This document shows, one piece after another, positions 7,801 through 13,072 of a DNA stretch of 13,155 nucleotides. The notes below the pieces were generated by a model. The model did not search any database and had not been told where the DNA came from. It saw only the letters and a list, made by a program, of their open reading frames with translations. The stretch covers positions 1 through 13,155 of the forward strand of contig CANTEO010000065.1 of the NCBI GenBank assembly GCA_947652855.1, written 5' to 3'. Source of the stretch: an uncultured Roseburia sp. (lineage in GTDB: Bacteria; Bacillota; Clostridia; Lachnospirales; Lachnospiraceae). Made by a program: the position numbers and the translations under genes. The stretch's first letter is position 1. Every line of letters starts with the position of its first letter.

Positions 7801-8241
7801 CCGTCTGTGGCCGTCACGTCATTTACGGATCCAGGCTCAAAGCTGATCTTTACTGTGAAGAAGCAGGAGAACGCGGTTTGGGTAGCGGCTCCGGTGAATC
7901 GGAAAGCCTCGAAAATTGTCATTCCATCCAAGGTGGAGTGGAAGGGCGTGACGTACCGCGTGACGGGGATTTCGCCGAAAGCGTTCCGAAAATGCAGGCG
8001 CCTTTCTTCCGTTAAGATTCCCAAAACAGTGGAGAGCATCGGAGCGCAGGCGTTTATGGGCTGTCGGAAACTGAAAGACATTCAAATTTCCACAACGAAG
8101 CTGACAGGAACGTCAGTCGGCGCAAAAGCGTTTCAGGGAATTTCAAAAAAGGCGCAAATTAAGGCGCCAAAGAAGAAGCGGGCGCAATACCGGAAGCTTC
8201 TGCGCAAGAAGGGCGTAGGGAAGAAAGCGACGGTCAAATAG
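4879..8241 (+). CDS. Large secreted protein: transglutaminase-like domain, BspA-type LRRs and Cys/His repeat array
   Basis: The 1120-aa product begins with a signal peptide (1 to about 25, cut near VLA/AA). Residues 30-190 are unassigned. A transglutaminase-like (papain-fold) domain covers about 196-295, with Cys240 in AVCQGYA, His274 in PHAWN and Asp289 in LMDSTWD, so a Cys-His-Asp triad is present. Such bacterial domains may cross-link or cleave peptides; which applies is unknown. BspA-type (LRR_5) repeats occupy about 373-425 and 457-530, with motifs such as GVERIAASAFANAGALKTVQIP. Residues 549-940 form ten Cys/His units. A charged Lys/Glu/Gly linker (952-970) precedes a final LRR block (about 1010-1090) and a basic tail rich in KKK. 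No LPXTG or membrane anchor is seen, so wall retention may use the tail or the LRRs. The start has a GGGAGAGGGGG site at 4861-4871, 7 bases upstream. Expression probably continues into the short gene 32 bases downstream. Confidence 0.9.
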   Translation: MAKRIMAAVLCILLGISYLPEAVLAAAVHEMGQGELPQEYEAAYINPAYASILSEEDLLSPEDVEGEAAPYSLRSAVYEAVPEAGEAMREQMKERNPSIAMIYLTPGRLDQEGFSNLTKEILNMALQHTGEPTEGDYLAYQYGGYRVGADITLEDGKYRYALTYTMTYYTTVAQEDAVDQKVAETLQGLGLTGKSGYQKIKAIYDFVCQNVSYDYSHLNDPSYKLQFTAYAALMNGTAVCQGYANLLYRLLLESGVDARILSGDGVTSSGRGPHAWNIAALGDAYFLMDSTWDRSSYEVSRPYEYFMKGSDKFTDHILESKFLTDAFQERHPISQNDLGLQGDFCYQVKDGKAYLLSYNADAESLTAPSTFGGYPLTGVGKRAFSERQALKTVVFEEGLKDISPEGFFQCQGLTSIALPSTFGDGAQEPAGFAIGCGKLSEVTVPESSANFCTQDGVLYTKNKDSLLLYPAGKAGEAFQIPEGVERIAASAFANAGALKTVQIPKSVRSIGEAAFSQGIVNLRYDGSAEEWQEMSVAEGNPDIASGKIHAWGVGEAVKEPACEMEGERRLPCIACDETKTEPIAALGHDFAAEYTVDKEATCGEEGSKSRHCIRCEAKTDVTVIAKGAHVEEVRNQKEATCEEDGYSGDVYCSVCDAKLREGEAIPKTGNHAWDKGTVTEEASCEAAGKRRFACTLCGEEKTEPIAALGHEFAAEYTIDKEATCREEGSKSRHCIRCEARTDVTVIAKGAHVEEVRNQKEATCQEDGYDGDVYCSVCDAKLREGEAIPKTGNHAWDKGTVTEEASCEAAGKRRFACTLCGEEKTEPIAALGHEFAAEYTIDKEATCKEEGSKSRHCSRCEAETDVTAIPSVEHLEEVRNQREATCHQYGNTGDRYCALCNERLAEGERIPKTSHLWDAGVLTLAPTETMSGTKTFTCTVCFMARTEKVPALGKKEEGGKKEEDDKAEEGGLTQKPSVAVTSFTDPGSKLIFTVKKQENAVWVAAPVNRKASKIVIPSKVEWKGVTYRVTGISPKAFRKCRRLSSVKIPKTVESIGAQAFMGCRKLKDIQISTTKLTGTSVGAKAFQGISKKAQIKAPKKKRAQYRKLLRKKGVGKKATVK
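6523..7734 (+). repeat. Tandem 366-bp super-repeat encoding the Cys/His array
   Basis: The period is 366 bp (122 residues). Copies start at about 6523, 6889 and 7255, with a degenerate partial copy from about 7618. Each copy encodes three units of the form His, 11-13 residues, Cys, 9-10 residues, Cys, two residues, Cys. By eye, 6820-7051 is identical to 7186-7417 (232 bp), with a further 28 or so matching bases after a single mismatch. The copy 1 to copy 2 match is also close, while the outer ends have diverged. This points to recent tandem amplification inside the gene. Confidence 0.9.
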
Positions 8242-8273
8242 CAGTTTAAGATTCAAAGAGATAGGAGAGAAGC

Positions 8274-8423
8274 ATGATTCTGGCAAACACGGATTATATA
8301 ACAGGAAAAGAGCTAAAGATGCTTGGCGCAGACGCAATTGTGAATGTGCGGCATACGTCGTCCGCGGTCATGCAGGACGCGGCGGAAGTGATGGCCTATG
8401 GGACAGCGGTGCAGTATTTGTAA
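8274..8423 (+). CDS. Miniature YbjQ/UPF0145-like protein, internally shortened
   Basis: ATG with AGGAGAG about 6 bases upstream opens a 49-codon frame. Residues 1-16 (MILANTDYITGKELKM) resemble the N-terminus of YbjQ/UPF0145 (DUF74) proteins. Residues 17-49 (LGADAIVNVRHTSSAVMQ and on to AYGTAV) resemble that family's C-terminal strand-helix-strand. Full-length members are about 100-110 residues, so roughly the middle half (about 50-60 residues) is absent while the frame is kept. Full-length homologues form ring-like oligomers of uncertain role. The gene lies 32 bases after the large secreted protein gene and 16 bases before pcrA, suggesting co-transcription. It could be a working short form or a decaying remnant with an in-frame deletion. 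Family recognition is from memory of the motifs, not a search. Confidence 0.65.
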   Translation: MILANTDYITGKELKMLGADAIVNVRHTSSAVMQDAAEVMAYGTAVQYL

Positions 8424-8439
8424 GGGCAAAGGAGAAAGA

Positions 8440-10707
8440 ATGGGTGATTACGATACATTGAATGAGCCGCAGAGGCAGGCCGTGCTTCAGACAGAGGGGC
8501 CGGTTTTGATATTGGCGGGAGCCGGGAGCGGGAAGACCCGGGCGTTGACTTACCGGACGGCTTATCTGATTGAGGAAAAAGGGGTCAGCCCATACCAGAT
8601 CATGGCGATTACGTTTACCAATAAAGCGGCTTCTGAAATGCGGGAAAGGATTCAGCGCATTGTGGAATACGGAGCGGAGGGGATTTGGGTAACGACGTTT
8701 CATTCCACGTGCGTTCGGATTCTGCGCAGGTTCATTGACCGGCTTGGCTTTGACACGTCGTTCACCATCTATGACGCTGACGATCAGAAGGCGCTGATGA
8801 AGGAGATTTGCAAGCGGCTGGACATTGACACAAAAAAATATAAGGAGCGGATGCTTCTGTCGGAGATCTCCTCTGCGAAAGATGAGATGATAGGCCCGGA
8901 GGAGTTTGCCAAAAAGGCCATGGAGGAAGGCTTTGGGCGGCAGACGCTGGCGAAGGCGTACATAGAGTACCAAAAGGCGTTAAAAAGGAACAATGCCCTG
9001 GATTTTGACGATTTGATTTATTATGCCGTCCGGCTTTTTCAGGCAGAGCCGGAAGTGCTTTCGCATTACCAGGAGCGGTTCCGTTATATTATGGTGGATG
9101 AGTACCAGGACACGAACACGGCGCAGTTTCAGCTGATCCACCTTTTGGCGAAGAAGTACAAAAACCTCTGCGTGGTGGGGGACGACGATCAGTCCATCTA
9201 TCGGTTCCGTGGAGCCAACATTTATAATATTTTAAATTTTGAGAATTATTTCCCGGAAGCCACTGTCATAAAGCTGGAGCAGAACTACCGCTCCACGCAG
9301 ACGATTTTGGAGGCGGCGAACCAAGTGATCGCCAACAACCGTTCCAGGAAGGAAAAGCGGCTTTGGACGGCAAACGATAAGGGTGAGAAAATTGCCTTCC
9401 ATCAGTTTGAGACTGGATTTGACGAGGTGGACTATGCGGCGAGGGACATTATGGAGAAGGTCTATCAGCAAGGGTACGGCTACAGGGATTGCGCTGTTTT
9501 GTACCGGACGAACGCGCAGTCCCGTCTGTTTGAAGAAAAGTTCGTGGCGTCCAATATCCCGTACAAAATTGTGGGCGGCGTGAATTTCTATGCCAGGAAG
9601 GAAATTAAGGATCTGCTCTGTTATTTAAAGACGATTGATAACGCAAGCGATGATTTGGCGGTCATGCGCATTATCAATGTGCCAAAGCGGGGAATTGGCG
9701 CAACGACAGTCAGCCGCGTGCAGGAATACGCAGTTTCTCAGGAAATCAGCTTCTATGACGCATTGAAAGCCGCAGAGGAGATTGGCAGCATCGGGAGGGC
9801 CAGCGCAAAAATCCACCCGTTTGTCCTTTTGATCCAGTCGATGCGGAGCAAGCTGGGCCTGATTGGCGTAAAGGAGCTTTTGGAGGAGGTCATTGAGGCG
9901 ACTGGGTATGTGAAGGACTTGAAGGCCGAGGGGACGGACGAGGCGGAAGCCCGGATTGAGAACATTGACGAGCTGATCAGTAAGGCGGCTTCGTATGAAG
10001 AGACGGCCGAAGAGCCGACGCTTGGCGGGTTTTTGGAGGAAGTGGCACTCGTCGCGGATATTGACGGCTTAGAGAGCGACGCGAATTATGTCGTCTTAAT
10101 GACGCTGCACAGCGCGAAGGGCCTGGAGTTCCCAAATGTATATTTGGTTGGCATGGAGGACGGCCTGTTCCCAAGCTATCGGTCGATTGTGTCGGACACG
10201 CCGATCGAGGACATAGAGGAGGAGCGCCGCCTGGCGTATGTGGGGATTACGCGGGCGAAGGAGCATCTTTCCATCACTGGGGCGAAGCAGCGGATGATTC
10301 GGGGCGACGTGCAGTACAATAAAGTGTCCCGTTTCGTGCGGGAGATTTCCTCTGATCTAATGGACGGGCAAACGAAGCAGCCAGAAAAGGCCAAAGAGGA
10401 GAAGGCCGCCTTGGAGCCGATGTCCGGCGGCAGGAACGCCAGGGTGAAAAAGCCCGTCAGCCCCTACGCCAACAAAGCCTATGGCGCGGGATACCCTGCA
10501 TGGCGCGGGGAGCCGAAAAATTTTGGCACGGCGAAGAAAGAGCCGTTGGAATACCAGGCGGGCGACCGGGTGCGGCATATCAAATTTGGCGAAGGCACCG
10601 TTTCTTTGATTGTGGAAGGCGGGCGGGACTATGAGGTCACGGTGGAGTTTGATTCTGCGGGGACGAAGAAGATGTTCGCCGCGTTCGCCAAATTGAAAAA
10701 ATTATAA
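8440..10707 (+). CDS. pcrA: ATP-dependent 3'-5' DNA helicase PcrA (UvrD/Rep family, SF1A)
   Basis: This is the essential Gram-positive helicase that unwinds DNA during repair, plasmid replication and removal of recombinase or stalled polymerase. The 755-aa product has the full SF1A motif set. The Q motif LNEPQRQAV is at 7-15 and Walker A AGAGSGKT at 26-33, with Lys32. Motif Ia is TFTNKAASEMRER (58-70) and motif II VDEYQDTN (219-226). Motif III GDDDQSIYRFRGA starts at 247 and motif IV QNYRST at 281. Motif V TLHSAKGLEF is at 555-564 and motif VI EERRLAYVGITRAKE at 594-608. The C-terminal 50 residues, with DRVRHIKFGEGTV, form the Tudor-like domain typical of PcrA, which binds RNA polymerase. The frame opens at an ATG at 8398, but ATG 8440 has AAAGGAGA 4-5 bases ahead and begins the conserved N-terminus. 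No terminator separates it from the genes upstream. Confidence 0.97.
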   Translation: MGDYDTLNEPQRQAVLQTEGPVLILAGAGSGKTRALTYRTAYLIEEKGVSPYQIMAITFTNKAASEMRERIQRIVEYGAEGIWVTTFHSTCVRILRRFIDRLGFDTSFTIYDADDQKALMKEICKRLDIDTKKYKERMLLSEISSAKDEMIGPEEFAKKAMEEGFGRQTLAKAYIEYQKALKRNNALDFDDLIYYAVRLFQAEPEVLSHYQERFRYIMVDEYQDTNTAQFQLIHLLAKKYKNLCVVGDDDQSIYRFRGANIYNILNFENYFPEATVIKLEQNYRSTQTILEAANQVIANNRSRKEKRLWTANDKGEKIAFHQFETGFDEVDYAARDIMEKVYQQGYGYRDCAVLYRTNAQSRLFEEKFVASNIPYKIVGGVNFYARKEIKDLLCYLKTIDNASDDLAVMRIINVPKRGIGATTVSRVQEYAVSQEISFYDALKAAEEIGSIGRASAKIHPFVLLIQSMRSKLGLIGVKELLEEVIEATGYVKDLKAEGTDEAEARIENIDELISKAASYEETAEEPTLGGFLEEVALVADIDGLESDANYVVLMTLHSAKGLEFPNVYLVGMEDGLFPSYRSIVSDTPIEDIEEERRLAYVGITRAKEHLSITGAKQRMIRGDVQYNKVSRFVREISSDLMDGQTKQPEKAKEEKAALEPMSGGRNARVKKPVSPYANKAYGAGYPAWRGEPKNFGTAKKEPLEYQAGDRVRHIKFGEGTVSLIVEGGRDYEVTVEFDSAGTKKMFAAFAKLKKL

Positions 10708-10732
10708 AATTTTTATAAAGTGCAATTTTTTA

Positions 10733-10760
10733 TTGTGAATGGGAAAAGATATGTTATAAT
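10733..10760 (+). promoter_or_regulatory. Extended -10 promoter for the acidic-tail membrane protein
   Basis: TTGTGA (10733-10738), a 16-base spacer and TATAAT (10755-10760), preceded by TGT, form an extended -10 promoter. The leader is about 65 bases and has a small GTCTT/AAGAC hairpin (10772-10784) near its 5' end. The small gene can therefore be made independently of pcrA. Confidence 0.65.
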
Positions 10761-10830
10761 ATATATGATATGTCTTGAAAAGACGGGGGAATTTGACAGT
10801 TTCCAGCAGAATCAATGAGAAGGAGTGGAC

Positions 10831-11106
10831 ATGATGAATAAAGTAGACGAATTTTTAACCATGACGAAATTAAATGACCTGGTGAAGAAAAAGCACGACG
10901 ATGAAAAGAAAGCGTCTAACGTTATCTGGATTTTCGCGGTTGTCGGAATCATTGCGGCAGTTGCGGCGGCGGCGTATGGGATTTACCGTTTCTTTACGCC
11001 GGATTACCTTGACGACTTTGAGGACGATCTGGACGATGAGTTTGAAGACGATTTCTTTGACGACGACGATGATGAGGATGAAGACAAAGAGAGCAGCGAG
11101 AAATAA
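10831..11106 (+). CDS. Small single-pass membrane protein with a highly acidic C-terminal tail
   Basis: I do not recognise a named family. The 91-aa product has a Lys/Asp/Glu-rich N-terminus (1-30), one hydrophobic segment (about 31-51, with a run of alanines), then IYRFFTPDYL. Its tail has 23 Asp or Glu among residues 58-91, in a repeating pattern such as DDFEDDLDDEFEDDFF. The lysines before the membrane segment suggest the N-terminus stays inside and the acidic tail faces outward, though this is inference. AAGGAG at 10820-10825 serves either ATG 10831 (5 bases away) or ATG 10834 (8 bases); a GTG at 10825 overlaps the site and is unlikely. It has its own promoter and a strong terminator downstream. 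The spacing pcrA - small protein - rlmD suggests a stable chromosomal neighbourhood rather than a mobile insertion. Confidence 0.82.
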   Translation: MMNKVDEFLTMTKLNDLVKKKHDDEKKASNVIWIFAVVGIIAAVAAAAYGIYRFFTPDYLDDFEDDLDDEFEDDFFDDDDDEDEDKESSEK

Positions 11107-11107
11107 T

Positions 11108-11202
11108 TGCCAGTGCTGAAAAAGGGCCGCGAAAGGCAGCCGCTCATAAAGCAGCGTCAACTGACAAACGGAAATAGGACGGCTGCCATACTGGGCGCGA
11201 AG
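11108..11202 (+). ncRNA. Possible structured 3' UTR or small RNA
   Basis: Nested complementary segments lie between the acidic-tail gene and its terminator. CCAGT (11110-11114) can pair with ACTGG (11190-11194), and GGCAGCCG (11135-11142) with CGGCTGCC (11180-11187). Two bases separate the 3' arms. Followed directly by the intrinsic terminator at 11203, this could fold as a stable 3' UTR or be released as a small RNA. It matches no riboswitch or RNA family I can recall. Confidence 0.3.
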
Positions 11203-11243
11203 AAAGACGGGTAAAAAGCGATTGCTTTTTGCCCGTCTTTTTT
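11203..11243 (+). terminator. Strong intrinsic terminator after the acidic-tail gene
   Basis: AAAGACGGG (11203-11211) pairs with CCCGTCTTT (11232-11240). A T-G wobble and AAAAAGC/GCTTTTT (11213-11219 and 11224-11230) continue the stem to a four-base GATT loop, about 17 pairs in all. A T run follows on the plus strand. The reverse strand also ends in a T-rich tract (TTTCTT), so it could act in both directions. Confidence 0.93.
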
Positions 11244-11391
11244 CTTTGCGTGACGCAGTGTTCAGGGAAATGGAGAATTCGCTTGCTTTTTATTGTAGGG
11301 CAGAATCGCAATCCGCAATCCGAACATGGATAAAATAACTGAAAGGAAAGCGGGCGCGACAAATTCCGCCGGAAATGTTCTTGTAAAGGTG
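11244..11391. other. Non-coding spacer upstream of rlmD
   Basis: This is the rest of a 351-base gap. It contains a short tandem repeat of CGCAATC at about 11308-11322. On the minus strand an open frame runs through it and stops at 11262; it is discussed as a possible gene remnant. I see no riboswitch or other clear element. Confidence 0.5.
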
Positions 11392-11420
11392 TTGTTTTTA
11401 TAATGAAGAGCAAATATAAT
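11392..11420 (+). promoter_or_regulatory. Probable promoter of rlmD
   Basis: TTGTTT (11392-11397) lies 17 bases from TATAAT (11415-11420). A second TATAAT at 11399-11404 has only a poor -35 partner. A start near 11427 would leave a leader of about 30 bases. Confidence 0.55.
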
Positions 11421-11457
11421 GAAAAGCATAGGAAAATGAAGAAAAGAGGAAAAAACA

Positions 11458-12879
11458 GTGAAAAAAGGGCAAATTTTAGAAGGGACAGTGGAACGCATTG
11501 TGTTTCCGAATAAAGGGATCGTGAAAACGGAGGAGGGGGAGAAAGTTGTCGTTAAGAATGCCATTCCGGGACAGCGCGTTTCCTTTCAGGTGAATAAAGT
11601 TCGAAGGGGCAAAGCGGAGGGCAGGCTTTTGGAGGTGGCAGAGCCGTCGCCGATGGAGCTGCCAGAGCCTTCCTGCCCGCATTTTGGCGTATGCGGGGGC
11701 TGCCTGTATCAAAGCGTGAGCTATGAGACGCAGCTTCGCATCAAAGAGGAGCAGGTTAAGGAGCTGCTTTCCCCTGCGTTAGAAGAAGGGGGCGTTGCGT
11801 TTGAGGAAGTGTTTGAGGGCGTTAAGCGCAGCCCACGGATCATGGCTTACCGCAATAAAATGGAGTTTTCCTTTGGGGACATGGAAAAGGGCGGGCCGCT
11901 TGCGCTTGGGATGCATAAGCGCGGCAGCTTTTACGATATTGTGAATGTCGATCACTGCAAAATTGTGGACGAGGATTTTCGGAAGATATTGATTTGCGTC
12001 CGTTCGTTCTTTCAGGAAAAAAATGTCCCATTTTACCATAAAATGCGCCACGAGGGCTATTTACGGCATTTGCTGGCGCGCAAGGCCGCCAGGACAGGGG
12101 AGATTTTAATTGACCTTGTCACAAGCACGCAGACGGAAGGGCTGGACGAGGAAACGCTGCTTCATGAAATGAAGGAGCGGATTTTGGGGCTGACGTATTC
12201 CGGCGTGGTCGTTGGGATTTTGCATACCAGAAACGACAGCCTTGCGGACACGGTGCAGGACGACGGGACAGAAACGCTGTATGGGCAGGAGTATTTTATG
12301 GAAGAGCTGATGGGCTTGAAATTTAAAATTACGCCATTCTCATTTTTTCAGACAAACTCCCTTGGCGCGGAGGTTCTTTATGGCACGGCGCGGGAATACA
12401 TTGGGGAATCCCTTAGCGCGTCGGGCGATGGGGGCAGCGTAGTGTTTGATTTGTATAGCGGCACCGGGACGATTGCGCAGATGCTGGCCCCGTCCGCGGG
12501 GAAGGTCATTGGCGTGGAGATTGTGGAGGAGGCCGTGCAGGCGGCAAGGGAAAACGCTGCTCAAAATGGCCTGTCCAATTGTGAGTTTTTGGCGCAGGAT
12601 GTGCTAAAGGCGCTGGAACTCATAGAGGAGAAGCCGGATTTTCTCGTCCTTGACCCGCCAAGGGATGGGCTGCACCCAAAGGCGCTGAAAAAAATTGCGG
12701 GATATGAGAAGGTTCGGAATATGATTTATATCTCGTGTAAGCCGACGAGCCTGGCCAGGGACTTGAGGGAGCTGCAAAAGCATGGGTATGTGGCGGAGAG
12801 GGTGTGCTGTGTGGATATGTTTCCGTTTACTGGGAATATAGAAAGTATCGTGTTGCTTTCCAAACTTCATGCAAAATAG
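11458..12879 (+). CDS. rlmD: 23S rRNA (uracil-C5)-methyltransferase, RlmD/RumA family
   Basis: This enzyme transfers a methyl group from S-adenosylmethionine to C5 of uridine in 23S rRNA (the U1939 class). The 473-aa product opens with a TRAM RNA-binding domain (about 1-60). A cysteine set follows, Cys73, Cys79 and Cys82 in CPHFGVCGGC plus Cys167 in DHCKI, which in this family holds a 4Fe-4S cluster. The catalytic domain has FFQTN (296-300), the SAM motif DLYSGTGTIA (331-340), DPPRDGLHP (399-407) and SCKPTSLARDL with nucleophile Cys427. Glu462 in GNIESIVLL is the likely general base. The nucleophile loop reads SCKP rather than the SCNP of E. coli RumA, a variant I believe is common in Clostridia. 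Translation starts at GTG 11458, with AGAGGA at 11445-11450. Firmicutes often carry two paralogues with different target uridines, so the exact site (RlmD or RlmCD type) is uncertain. Confidence 0.94.
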   Translation: MKKGQILEGTVERIVFPNKGIVKTEEGEKVVVKNAIPGQRVSFQVNKVRRGKAEGRLLEVAEPSPMELPEPSCPHFGVCGGCLYQSVSYETQLRIKEEQVKELLSPALEEGGVAFEEVFEGVKRSPRIMAYRNKMEFSFGDMEKGGPLALGMHKRGSFYDIVNVDHCKIVDEDFRKILICVRSFFQEKNVPFYHKMRHEGYLRHLLARKAARTGEILIDLVTSTQTEGLDEETLLHEMKERILGLTYSGVVVGILHTRNDSLADTVQDDGTETLYGQEYFMEELMGLKFKITPFSFFQTNSLGAEVLYGTAREYIGESLSASGDGGSVVFDLYSGTGTIAQMLAPSAGKVIGVEIVEEAVQAARENAAQNGLSNCEFLAQDVLKALELIEEKPDFLVLDPPRDGLHPKALKKIAGYEKVRNMIYISCKPTSLARDLRELQKHGYVAERVCCVDMFPFTGNIESIVLLSKLHAK

Positions 12880-12943
12880 AATGTAGTAGCAGTGGAAGCG
12901 ATAAAGGATGCATTGAAGTATTTTGAGATAACTTAACAAATAT

Positions 12944-12974
12944 AGTCGTCTGATGTTGTGCAGGCGACTTTTTT
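12944..12974 (+). terminator. Intrinsic terminator after rlmD
   Basis: AGTCGTCTG (12944-12952) pairs with CAGGCGACT (12961-12969), nine pairs with one T-G wobble around an eight-base loop. Six T residues follow (12969-12974). It ends rlmD transcription and insulates the next gene. Confidence 0.88.
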
Positions 12975-12998
12975 ATTTCAGTTAGTATAAAGTTTGCT

Positions 12999-13028
12999 TT
13001 TTGTCCCGTAACAGTATTATTTTGTCCC
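12999..13028 (+). repeat. Two 9-bp direct repeats spaced 21 bp, upstream of the edge gene
   Basis: TTTTGTCCC occurs at 12999-13007 and again at 13020-13028, a start-to-start distance of 21 bp, close to two helical turns. The second copy ends 9 bases before the -10 box, so the pair covers the expected -35 region. This geometry fits a tandem regulator site. No protein can be named. Confidence 0.5.
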
Positions 13029-13034
13029 TTTTTA

Positions 13035-13043
13035 TGATATAAT
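13035..13043 (+). promoter_or_regulatory. Extended -10 element of the edge gene
   Basis: TGA followed by TATAAT (13038-13043) is an extended -10. At a 17-base spacer the -35 position reads TATTAT, which is poor, so transcription may depend on an activator or on the extended -10 alone. The leader would be about 23 bases. Confidence 0.6.
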
Positions 13044-13072
13044 ATAAAAAAGGTAATTGGAGGTGTGCTTTT

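Noticed and set aside
8398..8439. Upstream ATG extending PcrA by 14 residues
   Set aside because: It overlaps the mini-YbjQ gene and lacks a ribosome binding site. ATG 8440 has one and fits the conserved N-terminus.
10700..10720. AT-only palindrome after pcrA as a terminator
   Set aside because: It has no GC stem and essentially no loop, so it would not form a stable terminator hairpin.
10793..10798. TTGACA resembling a -35 box before the acidic-tail gene
   Set aside because: No -10 box lies at the right distance before the start codon, and the extended -10 promoter at 10755 explains expression.
12738..12749. SCKP instead of SCNP in the RlmD nucleophile loop as a damaged active site
   Set aside because: The cysteine is intact and, as far as I recall, SCKP is a common variant in Clostridia.
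12892..12936. 14-codon frame starting GTG after rlmD (VEAIKDALKYFEIT)
   Set aside because: It is too short, has no clear ribosome binding site and lies just before the terminator. It may be a remnant but cannot be supported.
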